Under the pieces are notes generated by a model. The model saw only the letters and a list, made by a program, of their open reading frames with translations, was not told the origin of the DNA and did not search any database. Shown in pieces: positions 26,772 to 36,981 of a DNA stretch of 64,000 nt. Position 1 is the first letter of the stretch, and every line of letters begins with the position of its first letter. The stretch is from Arthrobacter luteolus NBRC 107841 (GTDB taxonomy: Bacteria > Actinomycetota > Actinomycetes > Actinomycetales > Micrococcaceae): the NCBI RefSeq assembly GCF_001552075.1, contig NZ_BCQM01000002.1:124001-188000 (forward strand), written 5' to 3'. Made by a program: the position numbers and the translations under genes.

Positions 26772-28625
26772 ATGCCTCGAACCGGCTCCGGCCCCGCCGC
26801 GAAAAAGACGCTCATTTGGCTGGGCGTTATGTTCGCTGCCCTGGCCCTCCTGCTTGGCGGCGGCTCCATGTTGAGCAACGCCAGCTGGGCCCCCAAACTG
26901 GCCCTCGACCTCGAGGGCGGCACCCAGATGATCCTGTCCCCGAAGGTACAGGGCGGCAACTCTGAAATCAGTCAGGAACAGCTCGACCAGGCGGTGGAGA
27001 TCATCCGCCAGCGTGTTGACGGCAGCGGTGTTTCCGAAGCGGAGATCACCACGCAGTCCGGCCGCAATGTTGTGGTCTCCCTGCCGGGTACGCCGTCCGC
27101 CGAAACCCGTGCGCTGATCCAGGCCTCTGCTGCCATGGAGTTCCGGGCCGTCATCCTGGGCGGTGCAGGGCAGGCTCCGGCCGCCGAGACGCCGACGCCG
27201 GACGACCAGCTGCCGCAGCCGACAGCCGAGCCGGAGAACGGATCCGACTTCAATTGGGTCACCCCGGAGCTGTACAAGGAATTCGAAACCACCAACTGCC
27301 TGGACCCGGCGACGCTGGAAGCCTCGATTGAACCGGCTCCGGCGGATCAGCCGATGGTTGCCTGCGAACCGGAGACAGCCGGCAAGTACATCCTCGGCCC
27401 CGTCGAGGTGCCGGGCGCACTGCTTGAGGACGCCAGCTTCGGACTGTCCCAGACCGGTCAGGGCCAGTCCCTGAACCAGTGGGCCGTGAACCTTGACTTC
27501 AACGGTGAAGGCACCGAGAAGTTCCGCGAAGTTTCCGAACGCCTTGTCGGTTTCGGTGCGGGAACCCCGCAGAACCAGTTCGCCATCGTCCTGGACGGGC
27601 AGATTATCTCCGCGCCGTCCATGAACGTGCCGATCACCGACGGCAACGCCCAGATCACCGGCAGCTACACGCAGGAGAGCGCCAAGGCGCTTTCCGAACA
27701 GCTGAAGTACGGTGCCCTGCCGATCAGCTTCGATATCCAGAGCGAGCAGCAGGTCTCCGCCACCCTGGGTGCAGACCAGTTGCGCATGGGCCTGATCGCC
27801 GGCGTTATCGGCCTGATCCTGGTGGCTGTCTACTCCCTGTTCCAGTACCGCGCCCTCGGGTTCGTCACGATCGCCTCCCTGGTCGTCGCCGGTGTGCTGA
27901 CCTACCTGGCCATCGCGATCCTCGGCTGGTCGCACAACTACCGGCTCTCCCTTGCCGGTGTGGCAGGCCTGATTGTCGCGATCGGCCTCACCGCAGATTC
28001 GTTCATCGTCTACTTCGAACGAATCCGTGATGAACTGCGCGACGGCAGGGGACTGGTCTCCGCCGTCGACACCGGCTGGAAGCGGGCCAAGCGCACCGTC
28101 CTGGCGTCCAAGGCAGTGAACCTGCTTGCCGCCGTCGTGCTGTATTTCGTTGCGGTCGGCAACGTCCGTGGTTTTGCCTTCACGCTCGGCCTCACGGCCA
28201 TCGCCGACCTGATCGTGGTCTTTATGTTTACGCACCCCGTCATGGTGCTGCTGGCCAAGACCAAGTTCTTCGGCCAGGGCCACAAGTGGTCCGGCCTGGA
28301 TGCGACCCGCCTTGGCGCTGTGCCGGTGTACCGCGGAGCTGGACGCCTGCGGGAACCTGCCATGGCAGGTGCCGCAGCCGCAGGGCAGGGCACGGACGCG
28401 CAGGACGCATCGGCGCCCGGGTCCTCGAAGCCCGTCTCCCCGAAGAACAAGGGAGCTGCCAAGGAAGCTGAGCGCCGTATGACGATCGCTGAGCGGCGGC
28501 AGGCTGAGGCCGAAGCGCTGAAAGAAAAGCAGGGCGGTAAGAAGCCCGGTTCCGTCGGGGAATCCGACGGGAAACAAGGTTCGATGGCAAGCACCGGCCG
28601 CGACGCGGAGAAGGAGGGCAACTGA
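26772..28625 (+). CDS. secD: Protein translocase subunit SecD
   Basis: A 617-residue RND-type membrane protein that uses the proton gradient to pull exported proteins across the membrane after SecA. An N-terminal helix (LIWLGVMFAALALLLGGG) is followed by the extracytoplasmic P1 region starting KLALDLEGGTQMIL. The C-terminal membrane part holds GLIAGVIGLILVAVYSLFQYRALG and the SecD motif GLTADSFIVYFERIRDE. Compared with E. coli SecD the tail is extended by about 90 charged, low-complexity residues (from AAAGQGTDAQ). The stop overlaps the secF start (TGATG). Confidence 0.96.
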   Translation: MPRTGSGPAAKKTLIWLGVMFAALALLLGGGSMLSNASWAPKLALDLEGGTQMILSPKVQGGNSEISQEQLDQAVEIIRQRVDGSGVSEAEITTQSGRNVVVSLPGTPSAETRALIQASAAMEFRAVILGGAGQAPAAETPTPDDQLPQPTAEPENGSDFNWVTPELYKEFETTNCLDPATLEASIEPAPADQPMVACEPETAGKYILGPVEVPGALLEDASFGLSQTGQGQSLNQWAVNLDFNGEGTEKFREVSERLVGFGAGTPQNQFAIVLDGQIISAPSMNVPITDGNAQITGSYTQESAKALSEQLKYGALPISFDIQSEQQVSATLGADQLRMGLIAGVIGLILVAVYSLFQYRALGFVTIASLVVAGVLTYLAIAILGWSHNYRLSLAGVAGLIVAIGLTADSFIVYFERIRDELRDGRGLVSAVDTGWKRAKRTVLASKAVNLLAAVVLYFVAVGNVRGFAFTLGLTAIADLIVVFMFTHPVMVLLAKTKFFGQGHKWSGLDATRLGAVPVYRGAGRLREPAMAGAAAAGQGTDAQDASAPGSSKPVSPKNKGAAKEAERRMTIAERRQAEAEALKEKQGGKKPGSVGESDGKQGSMASTGRDAEKEGN

Positions 28626-29656
28626 TGAGTAAGCTCCCCAGATTCGCCACATTCGGCAATGAGCTCTACACCGGGAAACGGTCCTACAACTTCGTTGGCC
28701 GGTACAGGCTGTGGTTCCTGATCGCAGCCGCCGCGATTCTCCTGTCCATCCTGATCCCCGTGGCCAAGGGTGGATTCAACCTCGGAATCGACTTCCGCGG
28801 AGGGTCCGAGTTCACCGTCTCCGGCGTGGAAAACACGCAGGTTTCAGTGGGTGAACAGGCCGTAGCTGAAGTTGTCTCCGGTTCCGATCCGCGGGTTACC
28901 AACATTTCCCCCGGCACCATGCGGATCCAGACTGAAGAGCTCAGCGACGACGAGACCCTTGAGGTTAAGGCCGCGCTGGCGCAGGACTACGGCGTCTCCG
29001 AGGAGCAGGTCACCTCGACGTTCATCGGCCCCACCTGGGGGAGCGATGTCAGCCGTCAGGCGCTGATCGGCCTGCTGGTCTTTGTTGGCCTGGCCGCCGT
29101 CCTGATGGCCCTGTACTTCCGGACCTGGAAAATGTCGGTCGCGGCTATCACCGGTCTGCTCGCCGTGATGGTGACAACCGCGGGACTGTACGCACTCAGC
29201 GGATTCGAAGTGACGCCGTCGGCGATCATCGGCTTCCTGACCGTGCTCAGCTACTCGCTGTATGACACGGTGGTGGTTTTTGACAAGATCCGTGAGAACA
29301 CAGCCAACCTGGACAAACAGACCAAGCGCACGTTCGCCGAACAGGTGAACCTGGCCGTCAACCAGACTCTGGTGCGTTCCATCAACACCTCCGTGGTCGC
29401 CGTCCTGCCGGTCGCGTCCGTGCTTTTCATCGGCGCCTACCTGCTGGGAGCCGGCACGCTGAAGGACCTCTCCCTGGCGCTGTTCATCGGCATCATCCTG
29501 GGTACCCTCGGCACCTTGTTCGTGGCGGCACCGCTGTACGCCTGGCTGCGCCGGAAGGAACCGGACATCGTCAAGCAGGCCAAGCGCGTGCTTGACCGCC
29601 GCGAACAGCAGGCGCGTGCAGCCTCGGCACCTGAGGCCGCGTCCGCGGCCACGTAG
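28625..29656 (+). CDS. secF: Protein translocase subunit SecF
   Basis: A 343-residue partner of SecD. The N-terminal part has NLGIDFRGGSEFTV. The six-helix domain includes TPSAIIGFLTVLSYSLYDTVVVFDKIRENT, the SecF signature, and the loop NQTLVRSINTSVVAVLPVAS. The ATG overlaps the secD stop. A basic tail (RVLDRREQQARAAS) follows. A hairpin terminator ends the unit. Confidence 0.96.
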   Translation: MSKLPRFATFGNELYTGKRSYNFVGRYRLWFLIAAAAILLSILIPVAKGGFNLGIDFRGGSEFTVSGVENTQVSVGEQAVAEVVSGSDPRVTNISPGTMRIQTEELSDDETLEVKAALAQDYGVSEEQVTSTFIGPTWGSDVSRQALIGLLVFVGLAAVLMALYFRTWKMSVAAITGLLAVMVTTAGLYALSGFEVTPSAIIGFLTVLSYSLYDTVVVFDKIRENTANLDKQTKRTFAEQVNLAVNQTLVRSINTSVVAVLPVASVLFIGAYLLGAGTLKDLSLALFIGIILGTLGTLFVAAPLYAWLRRKEPDIVKQAKRVLDRREQQARAASAPEAASAAT

Positions 29657-29673
29657 TTCGCCAGAAGCACTAA

Positions 29674-29724
29674 ACACCGCCGGTTCCGTTCCTTTCCCCC
29701 GGGGAAGAACGGAACCGGTGGTGT
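29674..29724 (+). terminator. Terminator hairpin after secF
   Basis: An 18-bp inverted repeat (29674-29691 and 29707-29724, arms beginning ACACCGCCGG and ending CCGGTGGTGT) with one mismatch. It separates the sec operon from rel. Confidence 0.75.
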
Positions 29725-29781
29725 AAGTGCAGCAGCCGGGGGGCATAGACTGGGCAGATATCTGGAAAGAAAGGGCAGCAG

Positions 29782-32211
29782 TTGGCCGATAGCGCTACGC
29801 CTGCCGACAGCGCAGGGAAAGACCGGGGACCAGCAGCAGCCCCCGGTACCGTGAACTCCCAGGAAACAAGCCCCGGGAACAACGGGTCCGCCGGAGTCCA
29901 GGTCAAACGGGAACCGGAGGAACCGGCATCGAAGCCTGCCCCGAAGGCAGCCGCCAAGCCGGTGCCGGCACGCCGCCAGGGCACCCGGGCCCGATTGGCC
30001 CGCCTGGCCGGACGCGGAGGCACGGCGTACTCGCCGATGCTGGAACCGCTGCTGCGCACTGTCCGCGCCAACAACCCGCGCGAAGACCTCGACCTGATCC
30101 AGCGCGCCTATCTGGTAGCCGAACGCAGCCATGAAGGCCAGAAGCGCAAGAGCGGCGACCCTTACATCACGCATCCGGTCGCCGTGGCGACCATCCTCGC
30201 CGAACTGGGCATGACCGGAACCACCCTGGCTGCCGCGCTGCTCCACGACACGGTGGAGGACACCTCCTACACGCTGGACGAGCTCCGCAGCGAGTTCGGA
30301 CCGGAAGTCGCCATGCTGGTGGACGGCGTGACCAAGCTGGACAAGGTGACCTTCGGGGACGCAGCCCAGTCAGAGACCGTCCGCAAAATGGTCGTGGCCA
30401 TGGCCAAGGACATCCGCGTCCTCGTGATCAAACTTGCCGACCGGCTGCATAACGCGCGGACCTGGCGTTTCGTTTCCCCGGAGTCCTCCGCCCGCAAGGC
30501 GCGGGAAACGCTGGAAATCTTCGCCCCGCTGGCCCACCGGCTCGGCATGAACACGATCAAGTGGGAACTTGAGGACCTGTCCTTCGCCGCGCTGCACCCC
30601 AAGGTGTACGACGAAATTGTCCGGATGGTCGGCGACCGCACCCCGGAGCGGGAAAAGTACCTCACCACCGTCCGCAGCCAGATCGCTGAAGACCTGCACA
30701 ACGTGAAGATCAAGGCCACGATCACCGGCCGCCCCAAGCACTATTACTCGATCTACCAGAAGATGATCGTGCGGGGTAAGGACTTCGACGACATCCATGA
30801 CCTCATGGGCGTCCGCGTCCTGGTGGACTCCGTGCGCGACTGTTACGCCACCCTCGGCGCGCTGCATGCCCGCTGGAACCCCCTGCCCGGGCGGTTCAAG
30901 GACTACATCGCGATGCCGAAGTTCAATATGTACCAGTCGCTGCACACCACAGTGATCGGTCCCGGCGGCAAACCGGTGGAAATCCAGATCCGCACCCATG
31001 ACATGCACCGCCGTGCCGAATACGGTGTGGCTGCGCACTGGAAGTACAAAGACGGCGCCAAGAACGGCGGAACGGTTCCGGACAACAGCGACATGGGCTG
31101 GCTCCGGTCCCTGGTCGACTGGCAGCAGGAAACCTCGGATCCGGATGAGTTCCTGGACTCGCTGCGCTTTGAAATCAACGCCCGCGAAGTCTTTGTTTTC
31201 ACCCCCAAGGGTGAGGTCATGGCCCTGCCGGCCGGTTCAACTCCCGTTGACTTCGCCTACGCCGTGCACACGGAAGTGGGCCACCGGACCATTGGTGCCA
31301 GGGTCAACGGAAAGCTGGTCCCGCTCAACAGCGAGCTCCAGCACGGTGACTGGGTGGAAATCTTCACCTCCAAGGCCGAAGGCGCCGGCCCCAGCCAGGA
31401 CTGGCAGGGCTTCGTCAAGAGCCCCCGGGCCCGGAACAAGATCCGCCAGTGGTTCACCAAGGAACGCCGCGAAGAGGCGATCGAAAAGGGCAAGGACCTG
31501 CTCACCCGCGGCATGCGGAAGCAGAACCTTCCGCTGCAGCGCCTGATGAGCCACGACGCCCTCGTGGCAGTGGCGCAGGAACTGCACCACCAGGACATCT
31601 CCGCCCTGTATGCGGCGGTGGGCGACGGCCACACCTCGGCGCAGAACGTCATTGAACACCTGGTCAACCTCATGGGCGGCCACCAAGGCGCCGAAGAGGA
31701 TCTGGCCGAGACTCCGGTAACCACGGCAGCGCGGCGGCCCAAGTTCTCCGACTCCGGCGTCACCGTCCGCGGTGTCGGCGATGTCTGGGTCAAGCTGGCC
31801 CGCTGCTGCACTCCGGTTCCCCCGGATCCCATCATTGGCTTCGTGACGCGCGGTTCGGGCGTCTCGGTGCACCGCACCGACTGCCGGAACGTGCAGGAAC
31901 TGCGCGACCAGCCGGACCGGATCGTACCGGTGGACTGGGCTCCCACACAGTCCTCGGTGTTCCTGGTGGAAATCCAGGTTGAGGCACTGGACCGCAAGAG
32001 CCTGCTGTCCGACGTCACGCGGGTCCTCTCGGAGAACCACGTCAATATCCTCTCGGCAAGCGTCAACACCTCCAGTGACCGGGTGGCCATGTCCAAGTTC
32101 GTCTTCGAGATGGGCGATCCGAAGTACCTCAGCCACATCCTGAGCGCGGTCCGCCGGATCGACGGCGTTTACGACGTCTACCGCACCACCGGCAACCAGC
32201 GCCGCATCTAA
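29782..32211 (+). CDS. rel: Bifunctional (p)ppGpp synthetase/hydrolase (RelA/SpoT, Rsh)
   Basis: An 809-residue stringent-response enzyme. After an 85-residue Pro/Ala-rich extension comes the HD hydrolase with an intact LLHDTVEDT (near residue 155). The synthetase follows with [35 protein letters not shown] and [24 protein letters not shown]. Then come TGS ([28 protein letters not shown], near 470) and a C-terminal ACT/RRM region (from about 726). The conserved cysteines in [10 protein letters not shown] are present. Both active sites look complete, as expected for the single long Rsh of actinobacteria. The start is TTG 29782 after GAAAGAAAGGG. Its 3' end overlaps the next, convergent gene by three bases. 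apt, found here in M. tuberculosis, is absent. Confidence 0.95.
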   Translation: MADSATPADSAGKDRGPAAAPGTVNSQETSPGNNGSAGVQVKREPEEPASKPAPKAAAKPVPARRQGTRARLARLAGRGGTAYSPMLEPLLRTVRANNPREDLDLIQRAYLVAERSHEGQKRKSGDPYITHPVAVATILAELGMTGTTLAAALLHDTVEDTSYTLDELRSEFGPEVAMLVDGVTKLDKVTFGDAAQSETVRKMVVAMAKDIRVLVIKLADRLHNARTWRFVSPESSARKARETLEIFAPLAHRLGMNTIKWELEDLSFAALHPKVYDEIVRMVGDRTPEREKYLTTVRSQIAEDLHNVKIKATITGRPKHYYSIYQKMIVRGKDFDDIHDLMGVRVLVDSVRDCYATLGALHARWNPLPGRFKDYIAMPKFNMYQSLHTTVIGPGGKPVEIQIRTHDMHRRAEYGVAAHWKYKDGAKNGGTVPDNSDMGWLRSLVDWQQETSDPDEFLDSLRFEINAREVFVFTPKGEVMALPAGSTPVDFAYAVHTEVGHRTIGARVNGKLVPLNSELQHGDWVEIFTSKAEGAGPSQDWQGFVKSPRARNKIRQWFTKERREEAIEKGKDLLTRGMRKQNLPLQRLMSHDALVAVAQELHHQDISALYAAVGDGHTSAQNVIEHLVNLMGGHQGAEEDLAETPVTTAARRPKFSDSGVTVRGVGDVWVKLARCCTPVPPDPIIGFVTRGSGVSVHRTDCRNVQELRDQPDRIVPVDWAPTQSSVFLVEIQVEALDRKSLLSDVTRVLSENHVNILSASVNTSSDRVAMSKFVFEMGDPKYLSHILSAVRRIDGVYDVYRTTGNQRRI

Positions 32212-32933
32212 GCTGGCACGCCCTCGGATGGAGCCGTGACGGTGCCGGAACCGGAATGATCCGGTTCCGGCCCCGTTTCTTCCGTCCCGGAAACTTCTTC
32301 TGCCCCTGAAACCCCCGCCTCCCCGGCGGATGCCTCGGCCAGTTCCACCGCCTCCAGCGCCTGCCTGGTGCCCGGCACCCGGTGCCCGCTGCGCAGCAGC
32401 GTCCGAACATAGTGCAGCGGAGCGTTTAATCCGGGCTCGCGGGACATCTGCACCAGCACCTCCGCGGCTTCCGCCAGCGGGGTGTGGAGTGCGACGTCGA
32501 GGGCGGTCCGCAGCGGCTGCGTCACCGGCACCCCTCCCAGTTCCAGCCGGTCCGCGGGGCCCAGCGTCACTTCGTGCAGCACCGCTCCGCTGAACGGCGG
32601 CAGCGAGGTGCTGCGCCGCCGGGTATCGACCAGCAGTGTCAGGCGCCGTGGAGGGGGAGCGCAGCCGTAGATCCAGGCGGCGCTCAGCCGCCCGAAAACG
32701 TAGCGCCCCTGCAGGGATGCCGGAAGATGGTGATGGGCCGCCAGGGCGCGGGCCAGGGGTCCGGGGCGGACATCCCAGCGCAGATACGTGGAACCGTAAA
32801 CCCGGGTCACCAGAAGGTCCCGGCACATCCCCTGCAGTTCTTCCTCAGTGAAGGGGCCGCCCGGATGGAAAATGGCGCCCCCGGTGGAGGTGACTGCCGG
32901 AATTGCACCCGGCATCGGGCTGGACAATGACAT
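32208..32933 (-). CDS. AbiEi-like (type IV antitoxin family) hypothetical protein
   Basis: A 241-residue protein. The region [28 protein letters not shown] ... [33 protein letters not shown] follows the pattern of the many actinobacterial proteins annotated as AbiEi-type antitoxins or their C-terminal domain. N-terminally there may be a short winged-helix part ([22 protein letters not shown]). No AbiEii nucleotidyltransferase toxin lies beside it, so if the family call is right this is an orphan. The last 35 residues are an acidic Ser/Gly tail. Its stop codon overlaps that of rel, tail to tail. Confidence 0.5.
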   Translation of the reverse strand: MSLSSPMPGAIPAVTSTGGAIFHPGGPFTEEELQGMCRDLLVTRVYGSTYLRWDVRPGPLARALAAHHHLPASLQGRYVFGRLSAAWIYGCAPPPRRLTLLVDTRRRSTSLPPFSGAVLHEVTLGPADRLELGGVPVTQPLRTALDVALHTPLAEAAEVLVQMSREPGLNAPLHYVRTLLRSGHRVPGTRQALEAVELAEASAGEAGVSGAEEVSGTEETGPEPDHSGSGTVTAPSEGVPA

Positions 32934-32968
32934 TCGCCAAGACTGACCTGCCGGCAGGAAATGCGAAA

Positions 32969-33008
32969 GGGCCCGGACGCCGCCTGTGGAAAAGCGGAAT
33001 CCGGGCCC
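32969..33008 (-). terminator. Terminator after the DUF349 gene
   Basis: GGGCCCGGA (32969-32977) pairs with TCCGGGCCC (33000-33008), with further inner pairing. Read on the minus strand it is followed by TTTCGCATTT, a fair U-rich tract. It lies downstream of the leftward gene ending at 33062. Confidence 0.65.
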
Positions 33009-33061
33009 TCACGGGGTTCGCCCCTTCGCCGGCGGAATAGCCAGCTGGGCGGGCTGGTGGC

Positions 33062-34495
33062 TTAGGAGAAGTCCTGAGCCGAGCGGCGGAGAGTTTCCAG
33101 CCACTGCTGGCGGGCTTCCAGTGCCTCGCGGGCATCGGCGATCTTCTTCGCGTTGCCGTCCTTCTCGGCGGCAGCCAGTTCCTCCTCGAGGGAGGTAATG
33201 GCTGCTTCGAGCTGGCTGAGGGCGCTGTTGGTGCGGGCCTTGGTTTCCGGATTGCTCCGCTGCCAGTGCTCGTCCTCGGCAGCCTTGACGGCTTCCTCAA
33301 CCTTCCGGATACCGGCTTCCATCCGGCCCATATCGGCGCGCGGAACCTTGCCGGCTTCCTCCCAGCGGTCGCGGATGGACTGCAGTGCCTTGCGGGCAGC
33401 ATTCAGGTCCGTGACAGGGAGGATGGCCTGGGCTTCCTTCAGCAGCGCTTCCTTGACCACGAGGTTGGAGGCGAATTCCTCGTCAATAACTTCGTTGGCG
33501 GCCTGGCGGGCAGCGAAGAACTTGTCCTGGGCCGCACGGAAGCGGGCCCAGAGGGCGTCGTCATCCTTGCGGCTGGCCCGCTTGGAGGCCTTCCACTCGT
33601 CCATGAGGCTGCGGTACTCGGAGGCGGTGTTGCCCCAGTCGGTGGACGTGGACAGCGCCTCGGCCCGGGCAATGAGGTCTTCCTTGGCGCGTTTGGCCTC
33701 GGCGTTCTCATTGTCCAGCTGCGAGAAGTAGGCGCGGCGGTGCCGGTCGAAGACGGTCCGGGCGGAGCGGAAGCGCTTCCACAGGGCATCTTCGTTGCTG
33801 CGGCCCAGACGCGGCCCGTTCTTCTGCGCGGCCTTCCACGCTTCGAACAGTTCGTTCATCCGGTTGCTGCTGGTTTTCCACTGAATCGAGGCCGGGTCCT
33901 TGGCGGAAATTTCCTCCGCCTCGGCGACGATCGCTTCGCGTGCGGCGAGCTCGCGGGCACGGACGGCCTCGGCCTCGGCGCGCTCAGCTGCCTCGGCTTC
34001 CTTGATGCCTGCGCCCAGTGCCTCGATGCGGGCATCGAGAGCCAGCACATCGCCTACCATTTTGCGTTCGGCGACCTGCTCGGCCAGATGTTTGAGGGTC
34101 TTGTGCATGTCACCGGCCGGAGCCTTGGCAGCAAGGCGCGCCTCCAGCAGCATGACCTGGCTGACGGCGTCGTCGTACTTACGCACAAAGTAGGCCAGGG
34201 CTTCATCCCGCGTTGCATCCGGATACTGGCCCACGGGGAACTCTTCGCTGCCGACGAGCAGGAAGACGTGGCCGTCTTCCTCGACGCGGGCAAAGCGGGC
34301 GGCTTCTTCCAGCGGCGTGGTGTGGGCTGCCGGAGCGGCTACTGCCGGTGCTGGCGCAGCGGCTCCGGGACGGGGTGCCGCCGGGGCGGGAGCCGGACGC
34401 CGCGCCGCGAAGGCGGCTGGGCTGGGCGCGGGGGTGCGCTGATTGTCCGGAGCAGTCCCGGTGGCTGTTTCGTCGGATTTCTGACTGTCTGTCAC
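33062..34495 (-). CDS. DUF349 domain protein
   Basis: A 477-residue, very charged and largely helical protein. After an 85-residue Pro/Ala-rich start, a coiled coil (about residues 90-220) leads into several DUF349 repeats with the typical pattern W...(A/S)...R..(D)..LW.RF..A...F, for example EDALWKRFRSARTVFDRHR and DDALWARFRAAQDKFFAAR. The family is widespread and lacks a settled function. It starts at GTG 34495, and the ribosome site is weak. It lies leftward of, and in the same direction as, the peptidyl-prolyl isomerase gene. Confidence 0.85.
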   Translation of the reverse strand: MTDSQKSDETATGTAPDNQRTPAPSPAAFAARRPAPAPAAPRPGAAAPAPAVAAPAAHTTPLEEAARFARVEEDGHVFLLVGSEEFPVGQYPDATRDEALAYFVRKYDDAVSQVMLLEARLAAKAPAGDMHKTLKHLAEQVAERKMVGDVLALDARIEALGAGIKEAEAAERAEAEAVRARELAAREAIVAEAEEISAKDPASIQWKTSSNRMNELFEAWKAAQKNGPRLGRSNEDALWKRFRSARTVFDRHRRAYFSQLDNENAEAKRAKEDLIARAEALSTSTDWGNTASEYRSLMDEWKASKRASRKDDDALWARFRAAQDKFFAARQAANEVIDEEFASNLVVKEALLKEAQAILPVTDLNAARKALQSIRDRWEEAGKVPRADMGRMEAGIRKVEEAVKAAEDEHWQRSNPETKARTNSALSQLEAAITSLEEELAAAEKDGNAKKIADAREALEARQQWLETLRRSAQDFS

Positions 34496-34563
34496 CGCTA
34501 AAAGTCTTTCACTCGATGGATGGCCGCCTGCGAAGCCGCTGTGCCATGTAATTGCCGTGCCAT

Positions 34564-35340
34564 TTACTTCAGGGTAAACGAATCTATCGTCACCGGTGCT
34601 AGGGGTTCTCCGTCCTGGACGCCGCCTGCCGTCCCGGCTGCAGCGATGGATTCCAGAACATCAAGCCCTGACGTTACCTTACCCATTATCGTGTACCCGC
34701 CGGTCTCCTGCGTTATGACTGAGTCCTTGTAGACGATGAAGAACTGCGTACCGTGCGAATCCGTGGTCCCGGCGCGGGCCACGGCAACAGAGCCGGCCGG
34801 ATAGACCCCGTCAGCGGGCGTGTTTTCCACCGGGCCCCACTGGTAGCCGGGGTCCGAAGCTCCGGTGCCGTCCGCCGACCCGCACTGGAGCACTCCCATG
34901 GTCTCCGCAGTGGTCAGCCGGTGGCAGTTCTTACCGTCGAAGAAACCCGAGTCCGCCAGGGACTTAAAGACGGAAACGGCCTGCGGCGCGGCGCTGCCGT
35001 CCAGTTCAATTCCCAGTTCAGAGCCGTTGAGCGAGAGTGCGCCGCTGAGGACCTGCCCGCCGGCCAGCGACGGATCCGGGACGGTTAGATCGCTGCCGGT
35101 TTCTTCCGCTGGGGCCTTCGCCTGGCTTTCCAGCAGCGCCAGGTCCGCGGCGGTGGGATTGGAGGAGAACCAGAAAACCTGGAGCGCGACGGCTAAAACC
35201 AGGACCAGGACCCCGGCGATCCCGGCGTAGACATTGTCCTTCAGCCGCCGCCGGCTCTGCTCGCGTGCCAGGGCCTGCCGGGCTTCCATCCGGGCCACAC
35301 GACGGCGGGTTTCACGCTCGGTACGGCTGGTGACCTTCAC
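34564..35340 (-). CDS. Membrane-anchored cyclophilin-type peptidyl-prolyl isomerase
   Basis: A 258-residue protein with a basic N-terminal coil (residues 1-32), one membrane helix (VYAGIAGVLVLVLAVALQVFWF, about 35-55) and an extracytoplasmic cyclophilin domain (about 100-258). Domain motifs include KSLADSGFFDGKNCHRL, SVAVARAGTTDSHGTQFFIVYKD and YTIMGKVTSGLDVLESI. It should catalyse proline isomerisation during folding of secreted proteins. GTG 35340 was chosen because AAAGGAGG sits just upstream; the frame runs further but without a ribosome site. Position between rel and hisS matches ppiB (Rv2582) of M. tuberculosis. Confidence 0.9.
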   Translation of the reverse strand: MKVTSRTERETRRRVARMEARQALAREQSRRRLKDNVYAGIAGVLVLVLAVALQVFWFSSNPTAADLALLESQAKAPAEETGSDLTVPDPSLAGGQVLSGALSLNGSELGIELDGSAAPQAVSVFKSLADSGFFDGKNCHRLTTAETMGVLQCGSADGTGASDPGYQWGPVENTPADGVYPAGSVAVARAGTTDSHGTQFFIVYKDSVITQETGGYTIMGKVTSGLDVLESIAAAGTAGGVQDGEPLAPVTIDSFTLK

Positions 35341-35541
35341 CGCTGCCTCCTTTGAGGGGAACTGGGTCCGGGCGCCGCGGCGGCGCCGGGGGTGCTCTGC
35401 GGCACCCATGGGAGCGGAAGAGGCTAAAATGAGTGCCGCACACAGTTTATGCATGCAGCAGCTGTGTTTTCCCAGTATCCGGACCCGGGCGCTCCCATTC
35501 GCCCACCGCCGGATCCGATCCACCCTAAGGAGTTCTCCCGC

Positions 35542-36885
35542 ATGGCACGCAAGGCCTCACTGTCCGGTTTCCCCGAATGGCTACCGCAGGAGCGCCTGGT
35601 TGAACTCCATGTCCTGGACGTGCTGCGCCGGACCTTTGAACTCCACGGCTTCTCCAACATCGAGACCCGCGCGGTGGAAACCGTCGGGCAGCTGCTGCGC
35701 AAGGGCGAAATCGACAAGGAAGTCTACGCGCTCAGCCGGCTGCAGGCCGAGGAAGGCGAAAGCAGCGGCAAGCAGGACCCGAACCAGCTCGCACTGCACT
35801 TCGACCTGACCGTTCCGTTCGCCCGGTACGTGGTGGAGAACGCGGGCCACCTGGCCTTCCCGTTCCGCCGCTACCAGATCCAGAAGGTGTGGCGCGGAGA
35901 GCGCCCGCAGGAGGGCCGCGCCCGCGAGTTCACCCAGGCGGACATCGATGTGGTGGGCGACGGCGACCTGCCGTTCCGGTACGACGTCGAGCTGGCGCTG
36001 GTCATCGCCGAAGCGCTCGGTGCCCTGCCCATCCCGGATTTCCGCATCCGGGTCAACAACCGCAAACTGGCCGAGGGCTTTTACCGGGGCATCGGGCTGG
36101 AAGACACCGCAGGGGTGCTGCGCAGCATCGACAAGCTTGAGAAGGTTGGCCCGGCACGTGTTGCCGAGCTGCTGCAGGAAGAACTGGGCGCCACCGCGGA
36201 GCAGGCGGACCTCGCACTGAAGCTCGCCTCCATCCGCACCGACGACGTGAGCTTTGCTGCCCAGGTCCGGGCGCTGGGGGTCACGAACGAGCTGCTGGAA
36301 ACCGGCCTCGATGAGCTGGAGCAGGTGATCGCAGAGGCAGCCAAGCGCGCTCCGGGCAAGGTCGTGGCGGACCTGTCCATCGCCCGCGGCCTGGACTACT
36401 ACACCGGCACCGTCTACGAAACGGTCCTGGTGGGACACGAGCAGCTGGGTTCCATCTGCTCCGGCGGCCGCTACGACGCACTGGCTGCCAAGGGCAGCCG
36501 GACGTTCCCCGGCGTCGGGCTCTCCATCGGAGTGACCCGCCTGGTGATGCGCATCCTCAGTCAGGAATTCGCCCAGGCTTCCCGTGCGGTTCCCACCGCA
36601 GTGCTGGTCACCCTGGCCGACGACGATTCCTGGTCCGCGGCGCAGGACGTCGCCGCGGCCCTGCGCGGACGCGGTATCTCCGTGGAGGTGGCAGCGAAGG
36701 CAGATAAGTTCGGCAAGCAGATCAAGTACGCTGACCGGCGCGGCATTCCCTTTGTCTGGTTCACCGCCGAAGACGGCAGCCACGAGGTAAAGGACATCCG
36801 TTCCGGGGACCAGGTGTCCGCGGACCCGGCTGTCTGGACCCCGCCGGCCGAGGACCTCCTTCCGCAGGTCACCGCCCGCAGCTGA
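35542..36885 (+). CDS. hisS: Histidyl-tRNA synthetase
   Basis: A 447-residue class II synthetase charging tRNA-His. Motif 2 is in FRRYQIQKVWRGERPQEGRAREF, the histidine-binding HisA motif is RGLDYYTGTVYE, and motif 3 lies in FPGVGLSIGVTRLV. The C-terminal anticodon-binding domain begins TAVLVTLADDDS. ATG 35542 follows AAGGAG (35527-35532), while the frame upstream lacks a ribosome site. A TAAAAT hexamer at 35425-35430 could be its -10 box, implying a leader of about 105 nt in the 201-bp divergent gap. Confidence 0.96.
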   Translation: MARKASLSGFPEWLPQERLVELHVLDVLRRTFELHGFSNIETRAVETVGQLLRKGEIDKEVYALSRLQAEEGESSGKQDPNQLALHFDLTVPFARYVVENAGHLAFPFRRYQIQKVWRGERPQEGRAREFTQADIDVVGDGDLPFRYDVELALVIAEALGALPIPDFRIRVNNRKLAEGFYRGIGLEDTAGVLRSIDKLEKVGPARVAELLQEELGATAEQADLALKLASIRTDDVSFAAQVRALGVTNELLETGLDELEQVIAEAAKRAPGKVVADLSIARGLDYYTGTVYETVLVGHEQLGSICSGGRYDALAAKGSRTFPGVGLSIGVTRLVMRILSQEFAQASRAVPTAVLVTLADDDSWSAAQDVAAALRGRGISVEVAAKADKFGKQIKYADRRGIPFVWFTAEDGSHEVKDIRSGDQVSADPAVWTPPAEDLLPQVTARS

Positions 36886-36929
36886 TTCCTTCCCAGGCTG
36901 ATTCCTTCTTTAACTGATTCGTTGCACGG
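36882..36929 (+). repeat. Three 16-bp tandem units spanning the hisS stop codon
   Basis: Units start ctgattcctt, ctgattcctt and ctgattcgtt at 36882, 36898 and 36914. A fourth partial unit (ctga) follows. The first unit contains the hisS TGA (36883-36885). Confidence 0.85.
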
Positions 36930-36969
36930 CTGAAACACGCCGCTTCCGGGTTGTGCCTGGCCGCTGGCC

Positions 36970-36975
36970 TATAGT
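36970..36975 (+). promoter_or_regulatory. Candidate -10 box of the F420-dependent oxidoreductase gene (leaderless)
   Basis: TATAGT is followed by six bases (GGCTGC) and the ATG at 36982. No Shine-Dalgarno is present. The layout is the same as at pdxT. Confidence 0.6.
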
Positions 36976-36981
36976 GGCTGC

